NCBI GenBank assembly: GCA_963833375.1
Contig: CAWHXR010000002.1
Coordinates: forward strand, 1 to 41,695
Origin: DASUPK01 sp963833375
Lineage (GTDB): Bacteria > Actinomycetota > Thermoleophilia > Solirubrobacterales > 70-9
Direction: 5' to 3'
Length of the DNA stretch: 41,695 nucleotides
A model generated the notes under the pieces. The model did no database searches and was not told where the DNA came from. It saw only the letters and a program-made list of their open reading frames with translations. Below, one piece after another: positions 23,365 to 31,553 of this stretch. Numbering within the stretch: position 1 is the stretch's first letter; every line of letters begins with the position of its first letter. Position numbers and translations under genes: made by a program.

Positions 23365-24340
23365 GCCAAGCATCGAGAACGCGAAGATACTCGTGATCGG
23401 AGGGGCCGGCTTCGTCGGCTCGCACATCGTCGACCAGCTCCTGGAGGAGCCTGTCGGCGAGGTGGTCGTGCTCGACAACTTCGTGCGCGGGACCAGGGAG
23501 AACCTCGAGCGGGCGGGCGCCGACGACCGCGTGAAGGTGCTCGAGGGGAGCGTGCTCGACCGGGACCTCCTGGCCGAGCTGATGCGGGGCATCGACCACG
23601 TCTTCCACCTCGCGGCGCTCTGGCTCTACGAGTGCGTGCACGAGCCCCGGCGCGCGGTCGAGCACAACGTGGTGGGCACCTTCAACGTGGTCGAGACCGC
23701 GCAGGAGGCCGGGGTGAAGAAGGTCGTCTACTCCTCGTCCGCCTCGGTCTACGGCGACGCGCTGTTCACCCCGATGACCGAGGAGCATCCCTTCAACAAC
23801 CGCACCATGTACGGGGCGACGAAGATCGCGGGCGAGCAGTTCTTCCGCGCCTTCAACGAGCAGCACGGCCTCGACTACGTGGGCCTGCGCTACATGAACG
23901 TCTACGGCCCGCGCATGGACTACAAGGGCACATATGTCAGCGTGATCATGAAGGTGCTCGACAAGCTCGATGCCGGCGAGCCGCCCGTGATCTTCGGGGA
24001 TGGCTCGCAGGCCTACGACTTCGTGCACGTCGCCGACGTTGCGCGCGCCAACATCCTCTCGCTGAAGAGCGACGCGACCGACGTCAACCTCAACGTCGGG
24101 ACGGGCGTCAAGACCACGATCAAGGAGCTGGTCGACGCGCTGCTCGAGATCACCGGCTCGGAGCTCGAGCCTGACTACCGGCCCCAGGAGGAGATGTTCG
24201 TCACCCACCGGGTGGGGAGCACCGAGCTCGCCGAGGAGCTGACCGGGTTCCGTGCCGAGATCCCGTACGACGAGGGGCTGCGGTCCGTCGTCGAGTGGCG
24301 GACGGGGGACAAGACTCGCGCCGTCGGCAAAGGCGTCTAA
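23363..24340 (+). CDS. NAD-dependent epimerase/dehydratase (extended SDR, UDP-hexose 4-epimerase-like)
   Basis: 325 residues. Rossmann loop GGAGFVG at 13-19; LDNFVRGTRENL at 38-49 gives adenine ribose binding; SSSASVYG at 124-131; catalytic Tyr150 and Lys154 in MYGATK; RYMNVYGPRM and FVHVADVARA are common to UDP-glucose/GlcNAc 4-epimerases. Precise substrate uncertain; 4-epimerisation or 4,6-modification of a nucleotide sugar is likely. ATG 23363 is preferred because homologous proteins begin just before the first strand. An upstream in-frame GTG at 23321 would add 14 residues, overlapping the divergent gene. TACCCT at 23339-23344 lies 18 bases before the ATG. Followed 14 bases later by the CmcI-like gene. 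Confidence 0.88.
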   Translation: MPSIENAKILVIGGAGFVGSHIVDQLLEEPVGEVVVLDNFVRGTRENLERAGADDRVKVLEGSVLDRDLLAELMRGIDHVFHLAALWLYECVHEPRRAVEHNVVGTFNVVETAQEAGVKKVVYSSSASVYGDALFTPMTEEHPFNNRTMYGATKIAGEQFFRAFNEQHGLDYVGLRYMNVYGPRMDYKGTYVSVIMKVLDKLDAGEPPVIFGDGSQAYDFVHVADVARANILSLKSDATDVNLNVGTGVKTTIKELVDALLEITGSELEPDYRPQEEMFVTHRVGSTELAEELTGFRAEIPYDEGLRSVVEWRTGDKTRAVGKGV

Positions 24341-24354
24341 CCCGCGGCCGGAGG

Positions 24355-25143
24355 ATGGTCCCGGCCGCCGACAGGTTCAGGTCACGGCTCGCACGGCTGC
24401 GCAACCTCGCGAAGCGCTCGGAGAGCGCTCCCCGCCCCATGCCTACTCCCGTCGAGCTCGATCTCGGCGGCTCAATGCAGCACTACTATTTCCGGCGCGT
24501 GATCCAAAGCGCCCAGGATTGGTATGCGGGTGTGCGCATGGCGAAGTTCCCGGAGGACCTGCGCACCTACGAACACCTGCTCTGGGAGATGCGCGCGGAC
24601 ACCGTGATCGAAGTTGGCACCGCGTTCGGAGGGAGTGCTCTTTGGTTCAGGGATCGCCTCAGGGAGCTAGCGCACTACGGGCGTGTCTCGGACTACCGCG
24701 TGATCACGTTGGACGTAAACGTCGATCGTCCTAGGGACCTGCTCGATGCGGCGGACCCGACCTGGAAGGAGCGGATCACACTGGTCGAGGGCGATGTCTC
24801 CGACCTCGCCACGGCTGAGAAGGTCACATCGCTTCTTCCACGCGGCGCACGATGCCTTGTCGTCGAGGACTCCGCACACACCTACCAGACCACGATGGGA
24901 GCCCTGCGCAGCTTCGCTGCCTGCGTTCCGCAAGGCGGTTACTTCGTGGTCGAGGATGGCTACATCGACGTGGAGGAGATGGTGCCTGGGCCGGACTGGA
25001 ACTGGGTACCGCCGCACGGCGTCCTGCCGGCGGTTGCCGATTGGCTCAAGACGGAGGAGGGCAGCGCCTTTCAGGTGCGCCGGGACCTGGAGCTATACGG
25101 CCTGACAAGCAATCCGCACGGGTTTCTGCAGCGCGTGCGCTAG
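24355..25143 (+). CDS. CmcI-family (cephalosporin hydroxylase/rhamnosyl O-methyltransferase-like) protein
   Basis: 262 residues. Shows the CmcI family order: LDLGGSMQHYYF near 35-46, AQDWYAGVRMAKFPEDLRTYEHLLWEM at ~53-79, SAM-binding EVGTAFGGSALWF at 86-98, DVNVDRP, and VVEDSAHTY, VVEDGYID further on. Characterised relatives methylate sugar hydroxyls on cell-surface glycolipids or act in antibiotic biosynthesis, so a sugar O-methyltransferase is the best guess. ATG 24355 has GGAGG immediately adjacent, which is unusually tight; ATG 24439 is an alternative that would keep the core. Slightly lower GC than neighbours. Operon with the upstream epimerase; stop overlaps the TylF-like stop in CTAG. 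Confidence 0.85.
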   Translation: MVPAADRFRSRLARLRNLAKRSESAPRPMPTPVELDLGGSMQHYYFRRVIQSAQDWYAGVRMAKFPEDLRTYEHLLWEMRADTVIEVGTAFGGSALWFRDRLRELAHYGRVSDYRVITLDVNVDRPRDLLDAADPTWKERITLVEGDVSDLATAEKVTSLLPRGARCLVVEDSAHTYQTTMGALRSFAACVPQGGYFVVEDGYIDVEEMVPGPDWNWVPPHGVLPAVADWLKTEEGSAFQVRRDLELYGLTSNPHGFLQRVR

Positions 25144-25958
25144 CCGGCACCCCGCTTGATCGCAAATCCTTGCCCTGTCGGCAGGGCGATCACGGAGTCG
25201 GCCTTCGAGGCATAGAAGCCGTCGATCGCGTCTCGTTGAAGCTCGTAGCCCGCGTGGCCGTAGTCATCGAACAGGATGACTCCACCGGGCACGAGCCGTC
25301 GATAGGCGTACTCGAGGGCACGCTGGGTGGGTGCCCGCGCGTTCAGATCCATGTGGACGAACACCAGCGGCCCGGTCTCGACCTCCTCGAGCGTTTCGAA
25401 GACGTCCCCCGGGCAGATCTCGTATCTGCCCTGCCATTTTTCGAGACGGCTCCGGACATAAGCCACTGAGCTATCGGCAAACCGGCCCTCGAAGCCATGT
25501 TCCTCCTCCTCCGCCGTCAGGCGCTCCCCCGGAATTCCACTGAACGTGTCGAACAGGAACAGGCGACCAGACAAGGACTCGGTCGTGCCCAGCAGCATGA
25601 AAGCGGTCCCCGCCCGGTAGACGCCGAACTCAGCGAAGTTCCCCTCGAGCTGCTGGCAGCTCCGAGCAAGGCTGGTGAGCACCCACATCCGCCAGCGCAC
25701 GTCGGCCCGGGTCCCCGGGAACCAATCTCGCACCATTTCCTCGTAGAGGGCGCTCCACTCCGAATCCACCAGAAACGGGGTGAAATGGACGGTTGCGAGT
25801 CCATCGGACTCGAAGACGTACTTCGGCTTGGGTGCCGGGCGAAGCCGCGCCCATAGGGCACGGAGCACGATGATCAGGTTGCGCGCAAGCAGCGCTGGAT
25901 AGCGCAGTGGCATCGGCAGCCGCGCGACCCTGCTCTCTTGGGCGATCGTCCAGTCCAT
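25140..25958 (-). CDS. TylF/MycF-family sugar O-methyltransferase
   Basis: 272 residues. A SAM-dependent, usually metal-dependent O-methyltransferase family. N-terminal basic/hydrophobic segment (RYPALLARNLIIVLRALWARL, 19-39) may associate with membrane. SAM-binding FAEFGVYRAGTAFML at 108-122, FLFDTFSGIPG, then the metal/substrate block VHMDLNARAPTQRALEYAYRRL, GGVILFDDYGH and the C-terminal LPTGQGF. The MDLNA and PTGQG marks place it in the glycan-cluster subgroup rather than with macrocin methyltransferase itself. Last gene, 13 bases downstream, of the minus-strand amidotransferase 2-epimerase-GT-wzx-GT4 operon. Confidence 0.87.
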   Translation of the reverse strand: MDWTIAQESRVARLPMPLRYPALLARNLIIVLRALWARLRPAPKPKYVFESDGLATVHFTPFLVDSEWSALYEEMVRDWFPGTRADVRWRMWVLTSLARSCQQLEGNFAEFGVYRAGTAFMLLGTTESLSGRLFLFDTFSGIPGERLTAEEEEHGFEGRFADSSVAYVRSRLEKWQGRYEICPGDVFETLEEVETGPLVFVHMDLNARAPTQRALEYAYRRLVPGGVILFDDYGHAGYELQRDAIDGFYASKADSVIALPTGQGFAIKRGAG

Positions 25959-25971
25959 GCCGGTCGCGCGT

Positions 25972-27030
25972 TCAGCCCGTGCCGCTCAAGACCGGTTCTC
26001 TTGGGTCTGCGCCGAGATCGATGATGCCCTCCAACGCCCGTCGTGCGACCAGACGCGGGTCGTGCTCGGCCTCGGCGAACCGTCGCGAGGCGACGGCGAT
26101 CTCGCGCCGGCGAGTCGGGCTCTCGACGAGCTTCCGGATGTCGTCCGCCAGCGTCTCCGGGCTCGTGCGCACGATCGGAAGCTCCGATCCGTAGGGGTTG
26201 TCGGCGGGGTCGTCCTCGCGGATGAAGCAGAGGACCGGTCGGCCGAGGGCCATCGCCTCGACGGCGAAGCCCCCGTACCAGCCGAGCCGAAGCTGGTCGA
26301 CGACGAGGTCGGCCGAGGCGAGGCGCCCGAGGATCTCATCCCTGCGGACCCCCTCGATCAGGTCGAGCCGGACGCTGATCCCCTCGTCGCGAAGCCCCTC
26401 CACGGCCCTGATCACGTGGTCCGTGCCCTTGATGGCCCGATTCGTCGGAGCGTGCGCGACCACCAGCTCCGCTCCGTCGGGAGCGGGCTCCGGCACGACG
26501 CGCTCGATATCGACGTTCGCGTAGGGGAGGAAGCGCCCCGAGGGAAGCCACTCGCGCAGGTCCGGGTTCAGGAAGAAGACCCGATCGGCGTGCCGCGACA
26601 TGGCGTCGGCATTCGACCCTCTCCAAGCCGTTTCCCCACGGCAGCTTTCGCGGCCGCAGAAGCACCGCTCGTATGGCCTGACGTCGCAGCCCTGGAAGGT
26701 CACCAGGACCGTCTTCCCGAGCCGCTTCAGCAGGGGCAGCTCGGTGAAGACGCGCCCGCCGCGCCGCAGGGCGATCAGCGGCTGGCCGAAGTTGAAGTGG
26801 AAGACGTCGTAGCGCTTCGCCGCGGCGCGCAGGAAGCCGAGCCGCCGGGCGAGCCGTACCGGCGCCGAGAGGCCCTCGAGGTCGAGGGTGACGTCGGCGC
26901 CGTAGCCGAGCTCGGATCGGCCGAAGACGACGACGTCGCTCTCCAGGCCGAGCTCCCGTTCGGCGCGCGAGAGCTGGAAGGCGTGGCCGCCGACGTCCGT
27001 CGGCGCATGCAGGATCCGAACCGGGCTCAC
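25972..27030 (-). CDS. GT4-like glycosyltransferase with cysteine-rich insert
   Basis: 352 residues, GT-B-like. N-terminus RILHAPTDVGGHAFQLSRAERELG; donor domain AHAPTNRAIKGTDHVIRAVEGL near 190-213 and GFAVEAMALGRPVLCF near 275-290 replace the classic EX7E. An unusual cluster CFCGRESC (about residues 125-132) sits in the loop after VTFQGCDVRP and could bind a metal or form a disulfide. The segment HAP(T/N)xRxxKGT is shared with the C-terminal half of the 725-residue fusion in the same operon, so the two are probably paralogues. GTG start overlaps the wzx stop by four bases (GTGA). Confidence 0.85.
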   Translation of the reverse strand: MSPVRILHAPTDVGGHAFQLSRAERELGLESDVVVFGRSELGYGADVTLDLEGLSAPVRLARRLGFLRAAAKRYDVFHFNFGQPLIALRRGGRVFTELPLLKRLGKTVLVTFQGCDVRPYERCFCGRESCRGETAWRGSNADAMSRHADRVFFLNPDLREWLPSGRFLPYANVDIERVVPEPAPDGAELVVAHAPTNRAIKGTDHVIRAVEGLRDEGISVRLDLIEGVRRDEILGRLASADLVVDQLRLGWYGGFAVEAMALGRPVLCFIREDDPADNPYGSELPIVRTSPETLADDIRKLVESPTRRREIAVASRRFAEAEHDPRLVARRALEGIIDLGADPREPVLSGTG

Positions 27031-28502
27031 GCCTGCGCCTCCTGCAGTCCGCCCGAGCGGTCGAGCATGCTCTTGAAGCCGTCGACCTCCTCGCGGCCGA
27101 GCACGCCGAGCACGCCCAGCCCGGCGCCGAAGACGGCCAATGCGCCGAGCTTGAGTCCCATGTCAAGCAGCTCCGACCCGGGGTGGACCAGGCCGAGGGC
27201 GGCCAGCGGCACGGCGAGCCCAACGATGGCGGCCACCTTCCGCGGCTCGTAGGGAGTGGGATAGAGCTGCTGTGACTTCCGCCAGTAGAGCGCGAGCATG
27301 AGGAGGTAGGCGATGGCGGTCGCCGCGGCAGCCCCGAACATGCTGAGGGCGGGGATGAGCACCAGGTTAAGGGCGAAGTTGAGAACCACCGCCGCGACCG
27401 TGTAGTACGCGAGGAACTTCGTCTGGCGGGTGAATGAGAGCCCAGCCGCGACCAGGCTCGACAGCCCGTAGAGCACGAGGCCGAAGCAGAGGATCCCGAC
27501 CACCTCATAGGCCCGGTCGAAGTCCGGCGCGATCACGGACACCAGCTCCCAGGAGAAGAGGCTGAGGATCAGCGAGATCGTGGTCAGCACCAGCGCCCAG
27601 TAGGTGAGGAGCCTTCCGCGCACCTGCTTCTCGAGCTCCGCGTCCGCCGAGTAGATCGAGAGGATGATCGGCCCGGAGGCCAGCCCGAACGCGGCGATCA
27701 GCAGCATCACCACGGTGGCGAAGCGCCCACCGACCGCGTACTGACCCACGTCCGAGAGGTTGCCGAGCTTGCTCAGCATGACCCGGTCCAGGAATGAGAG
27801 CGCCCAGAGAGAGATGGCGGTGGGGACGAGCGGGATTCCGTAGGAGAGCATCCCGCGCAGCTCGGGCCTCGAAAAGCCGAATCCGATGTTGCGGCCGCTC
27901 ACCACCAGGCCGTAGACGGCCATGACGAGCTGTCCGGTGAGCACCGCGATGAAGATTCCCTTGACGCCGACGTCGGCGCCGGCGACGAGGGACACCGCGA
28001 CGCCACCGGTCACCACCGCGGAGAGCATCGAGGCGATCGCGTAGTGCCAGGGCTGATCGTGCAGCCGCATCACCTCGCGAAAGAAGTTGGCGAGGTTGCC
28101 GACCGGAAGGGTCACCGCGACCAGCGCCACCACGTCCGCGTAGTTGTGGCCGTCGAAGAACGCGTCGGAGATCGGGTGCCTCAGGACGACCAGCACCAGC
28201 GCGATCGAAAGGGCGATCGCCGTCGAGGTGAAGGTCGCGGTCGAGAGAACGATTCGGCGCTCGCCGGGCTGCTCCTCGGTGTAGTCGAAGAAGTGGCGCT
28301 GTGAAGCGGAGGCGAATCCGAAGTCGATCAGCAGCAGCAGCAGGGCGTAGCCGACGTTGGCGATCTCCACCACCCCATACTGGGGGGGGCTGAAGATCCG
28401 GGCGAAGATCGGCAGGGTGAACACTCCCACGACCTGCAGCGCGACCCCGCCGAGTCCGTAGATCAGGGTGTGCTGGCCGACGCGGAAGAGGTGGCTCTTC
28501 AC
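27027..28502 (-). CDS. wzx: Wzx-type polysaccharide/lipid-linked oligosaccharide flippase
   Basis: 491 residues with about 14 hydrophobic segments, the layout of MOP-superfamily O-antigen/teichoic-acid flippases. The N-terminus TLIYGLGGVALQVVGVFTLPIFARIFSPPQYGVVEI has the RfbX/Wzx first helix and the P-x-Y-G loop. GMLSYGIPLVPTAISLWALSFLDRVML in the middle is a second family mark. It would move undecaprenyl-linked repeat units across the cytoplasmic membrane. It is the only flippase of this type in the window. Coupled both sides by GTGA overlaps to GT genes. No adjacent Wzy was identified. Confidence 0.92.
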   Translation of the reverse strand: MKSHLFRVGQHTLIYGLGGVALQVVGVFTLPIFARIFSPPQYGVVEIANVGYALLLLLIDFGFASASQRHFFDYTEEQPGERRIVLSTATFTSTAIALSIALVLVVLRHPISDAFFDGHNYADVVALVAVTLPVGNLANFFREVMRLHDQPWHYAIASMLSAVVTGGVAVSLVAGADVGVKGIFIAVLTGQLVMAVYGLVVSGRNIGFGFSRPELRGMLSYGIPLVPTAISLWALSFLDRVMLSKLGNLSDVGQYAVGGRFATVVMLLIAAFGLASGPIILSIYSADAELEKQVRGRLLTYWALVLTTISLILSLFSWELVSVIAPDFDRAYEVVGILCFGLVLYGLSSLVAAGLSFTRQTKFLAYYTVAAVVLNFALNLVLIPALSMFGAAAATAIAYLLMLALYWRKSQQLYPTPYEPRKVAAIVGLAVPLAALGLVHPGSELLDMGLKLGALAVFGAGLGVLGVLGREEVDGFKSMLDRSGGLQEAQA

Positions 28503-30676
28503 GGGGCGACCCCGCTTCGCTTTGTCGGGCCGCCCACGGCCGCGTTGCGGTCGGACCTCCCCTCGGAATCTTCCGGCTGGTCGAGCGGAAGCTCACCGGG
28601 CAGCGGCTCGCCGCGCCAGAGGTGATGCAGGACCACCTCCCAGCTCGATCCCACCGCCTCGAGAGAGTGGTAGCGGCGGGCGAAGCGCCTCCCCGCCTCG
28701 CCGAGCTCGATGCGAAGTTCGCGATCGCCCGCGAGACGCCGCAGCTCACGTTCCACTGACTGCTCATCCGCGTCGACGATCGGGCAGTCCCGCATCGACG
28801 CTGCTTTGCGCGCTTCGGGAGGCATGCCGCTCAGCGCCGAGAGCACCGGCTTTCCCGCCGCGAGTCCTTCGATTGCGAACATCGCATAGCCGGCGATGAA
28901 CTGGTCGGCGACGATGTCCGCGGTGGCGATCGCCGCTCTCACCTCCTGGTTCGGCTTTCGCTCCAGGAGGTCGAGCCGAATGGGGATGCCCTCGCCCGAG
29001 AGAGCCTCGATCGCGTCGATCAGCGCGAGCGTCCCCTTCACGTGGCGGTGGTTCGGCGCGTGGACGACGACCACCTCGCGCTCGGTGTCGAGACCCTGCT
29101 CGGCCGAGGAGGACTCGTCCGGCACGTCGAAGGCGAGCTGCGTCACCCAGAGAACGTCGCCGCGCGGGACGTAGCCGTTCTGGTAGTTGCGCACCACCAC
29201 GTCGGCCCAGCGGGCGAAGTGGTCCACCTTCCGCCTGATCCCGCGCGCCGCGGGACGGAACTGAGGATAGTCGAGGAACAACGCGTCTTCGGTGACGCCG
29301 AGGAAGCCCGGAACCGCGACGTCGCTGCCATAAGGCGAGACGACGAGCTTCTTGCCGGCGAGGCGAAGCAACGGTCCCTCGAGCCGCTGCAGCGGCGTGG
29401 CGCGCAGAAAGCCGCCGTCGAAGAACGTCAGGTGCACATCGGCATGAAGCAGGGTCCAAGCGAAGATCCAGTAGTCGCGCCAGAGCAGCCAGAAGCGGTT
29501 CTTGCCGAGGAACTCGTCGAAGTAACGATCGAAGTCACCCCGCACGTTGATTCCGTAGAAGCCGTGGACGAGGGTGGTGCTCTCGTAACCCCGCGCGCGC
29601 ATCGCCAGCGACCAGTACTTGAGGCTGATCAGGGGCACCGGACCCCAGATCAGCCGGGGCAATTGGCCGGAGCGGCGGCGCCGTGCCGTCCGGCTCCTGC
29701 CGATCAGGGCGCTCGCGAGGATAGCCGGGGAGATCAGCGCCCCCGCCAGGCCCAGGGCAAGGATTCTCGCTGCCGGGCGGAGCCCCGCTCGCACGCGCTG
29801 GCGCAGCACGAGCAGCGGAGCGAGCTTCGTCGCCTGCCGCATGAATCCGGCTGCCGCGGCCCCACTGCCCCGCTCGCGCTCCCAGTGGGCCGCTCGCAGG
29901 TTTTGGACGGCGAGAGCTCGCCGCGCGTCGCGGCCCAGACGCTCCTTCGCCTCGGGGTGATTGCGCAGGAAGTCCTCCAGGATTTCCAGGCGCAAGGCAT
30001 GATCGTTCCGGCCCAGCATGCTCGCGTTGGTGCCGTGCCTCCGGTAGCGGGCGAGGACCTCGTCGAGGCCGACCAGTTCGGAGTCGAGCGCGGCGAGCAG
30101 GTAGAGCTCGTAGTCGTCGCCGTACATCCAGTCGACGTCGCGGAGGCCACGCCCCCGATCGTCGAGGATCCGCCGCCGGAACATGACCGTGAGCGAGCCG
30201 ATGAAGCAGCCGATCTTCACGAGCGCGTGGAGCTGGTCACCGGGGACCATTCCGCCGTCCTCCCAGTGGATCGGCTGCCCGGTTTCAGAGTCGAACGCCT
30301 CGAACCTCGAGTAGACGAGACCGACGTCCGGCCGCGCGCCCATCACCTCCACCTGTCTCGCGACCTTCTCGGGAAGCCAGACGTCGTCGGAGTCGAGCCA
30401 GCAGATCAACTCGCCGCGGGCCATCGCCAGCGCCTCATTTCGGCGCCGCGTCGGCCCCAGCGACGCCTTGCCACGCTTGAGGCGGACCCGGTCCGGATGG
30501 CTCCGCGCGTATGACTCCAGGATCGACGCCGTCCGGTCCTCGGACGCGTCGTCGACGGCGACCAGCTCCACGTTGGGGTAGGTCTGGCCAAGGACGCTCT
30601 CGACCGCCTCCGCCACGTAGTCCTCGTGGTTGTAGGCGGCCATGATTACGCTAACCAGCGGCTGTTCAGTGGACAC
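28499..30676 (-). CDS. Bifunctional glycosyltransferase: N-terminal GT2 fused to C-terminal GT4-like domain
   Basis: 725 residues. The GT2 domain (about 1-250) has VSVIMAAYNHEDY at 8-20, VAVDDASEDRT, and DSDD at 95-98, with WMYGDDYELYLLAALD acceptor segment. A hydrophobic/basic linker (~300-345) follows. The GT-B part (~345-700) has VVSPYGSDVAVPG, VVHAPNHRHVKGTLALIDAIEAL near 548-570, and AMFAIEGLAAGKPVLSAL near 625-642. Two catalytic domains on one chain suggest consecutive sugar additions in one repeat unit. The GT4-like half resembles the separate GT4 gene two positions downstream. GTG start at 30674-30676 lies inside the end of the epimerase gene (11-base overlap). Confidence 0.88.
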   Translation of the reverse strand: MSTEQPLVSVIMAAYNHEDYVAEAVESVLGQTYPNVELVAVDDASEDRTASILESYARSHPDRVRLKRGKASLGPTRRRNEALAMARGELICWLDSDDVWLPEKVARQVEVMGARPDVGLVYSRFEAFDSETGQPIHWEDGGMVPGDQLHALVKIGCFIGSLTVMFRRRILDDRGRGLRDVDWMYGDDYELYLLAALDSELVGLDEVLARYRRHGTNASMLGRNDHALRLEILEDFLRNHPEAKERLGRDARRALAVQNLRAAHWERERGSGAAAAGFMRQATKLAPLLVLRQRVRAGLRPAARILALGLAGALISPAILASALIGRSRTARRRRSGQLPRLIWGPVPLISLKYWSLAMRARGYESTTLVHGFYGINVRGDFDRYFDEFLGKNRFWLLWRDYWIFAWTLLHADVHLTFFDGGFLRATPLQRLEGPLLRLAGKKLVVSPYGSDVAVPGFLGVTEDALFLDYPQFRPAARGIRRKVDHFARWADVVVRNYQNGYVPRGDVLWVTQLAFDVPDESSSAEQGLDTEREVVVVHAPNHRHVKGTLALIDAIEALSGEGIPIRLDLLERKPNQEVRAAIATADIVADQFIAGYAMFAIEGLAAGKPVLSALSGMPPEARKAASMRDCPIVDADEQSVERELRRLAGDRELRIELGEAGRRFARRYHSLEAVGSSWEVVLHHLWRGEPLPGELPLDQPEDSEGRSDRNAAVGGPTKRSGVAP

Positions 30677-31553
30677 GATCCGCCTCCGCTGCCGCCTCGC
30701 GGGCGAGGCGCGCGATGCCGTCCCGCACCGAGATCTGCGGAGTGACGCCCAGCACCTCCTGCATGCGGCTGGTGTCCGCGATCAGCGGCGGTCCGGGATC
30801 GCCTTCGGTGTGGACGATCTGTGCCTCGCGGCCCACCTCCTTCGCGATCAGCCCGGCGATCTCGGCGATCGTGATCGGCTCCGGCCCGGCGACGTTGAAG
30901 ACGCCTCCCTCGGTGACCCCCAGAGCTGCCTCGAACGCCGCAGCCGCCTCGCTCGCGTAGATCGGGTTGAGCCGCGGGCCGTGGGGGCCCGCCACCTCGA
31001 TGGGTCGCCCCTCGCGGACGTCGGCGAGCAACCTGGCGATGAGCAGCTTGGACGGCCCCGGCCCGTAGACGAAGAAGGGCCGCAGGATCACGCCCGTCAG
31101 GATGTCGGCGTAGTCCTCCACCAGGAACTCCGCCATGCGCTTCGAGTGCGCGTATGCGCCCTTCGGATCGAGGACGCTCTCCTCCGTGATCTCGCCTTCG
31201 CCGGCCGCATAGACGCCGCCGGTCGAGGCGAGGACGAACCTCGAGGCTCCGGCCGCGCGCGCGTACTCGAGCAGCCCGAGCGTGCTCTGCACGTTCACTG
31301 CGAAGACGTCCTCGGCGCCCTCGGGGAACTCGCGGTGGCGCTCCGACTGGGCGAGATGGATCACGGCGTCGATCCGCTCCGGCAGCGCGTCGCGATTCAG
31401 AGACCGACTCAAGTCTTGGCGGATCAAGAGCACGTCCGGGCCGAGACCGGATATCGACCCCCTTGCGAGCGCCGTCACCTCGTGTGCTCCGGAGATGCGC
31501 TCGAGCAGGTGGCGGCCGATCAGCCCGGTCGCGCCCGTCACCAACACCTTCAT
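30666..31553 (-). CDS. NAD-dependent epimerase/dehydratase (extended SDR)
   Basis: 295 residues. NAD-binding GATGLIG at 7-13, HLAQSERHREFPEG in place of the common HLAA, STGGVYAAGEG at 110-120, and catalytic Tyr134/Lys138 in AYAHSKRMAE. RPFFVYGPG and VFNVAGPEPITIAEIA are typical of sugar-nucleotide SDRs. It may act as an epimerase, dehydratase or 4-keto reductase; a reductase of the Gmd product is one possibility. ATG at 31553 chosen because GAGGGGGGA lies nine bases upstream and the ATGA overlaps the amidotransferase 2 stop. A GTG 36 bases upstream is less likely. Confidence 0.87.
   Translation of the reverse strand: MKVLVTGATGLIGRHLLERISGAHEVTALARGSISGLGPDVLLIRQDLSRSLNRDALPERIDAVIHLAQSERHREFPEGAEDVFAVNVQSTLGLLEYARAAGASRFVLASTGGVYAAGEGEITEESVLDPKGAYAHSKRMAEFLVEDYADILTGVILRPFFVYGPGPSKLLIARLLADVREGRPIEVAGPHGPRLNPIYASEAAAAFEAALGVTEGGVFNVAGPEPITIAEIAGLIAKEVGREAQIVHTEGDPGPPLIADTSRMQEVLGVTPQISVRDGIARLAREAAAEADRVH

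Noticed and set aside
22241..24208. 655-codon minus-strand open frame across the GT4 and epimerase genes
   Set aside because: Shadow frame; the true proteins in other frames have clear catalytic motifs.
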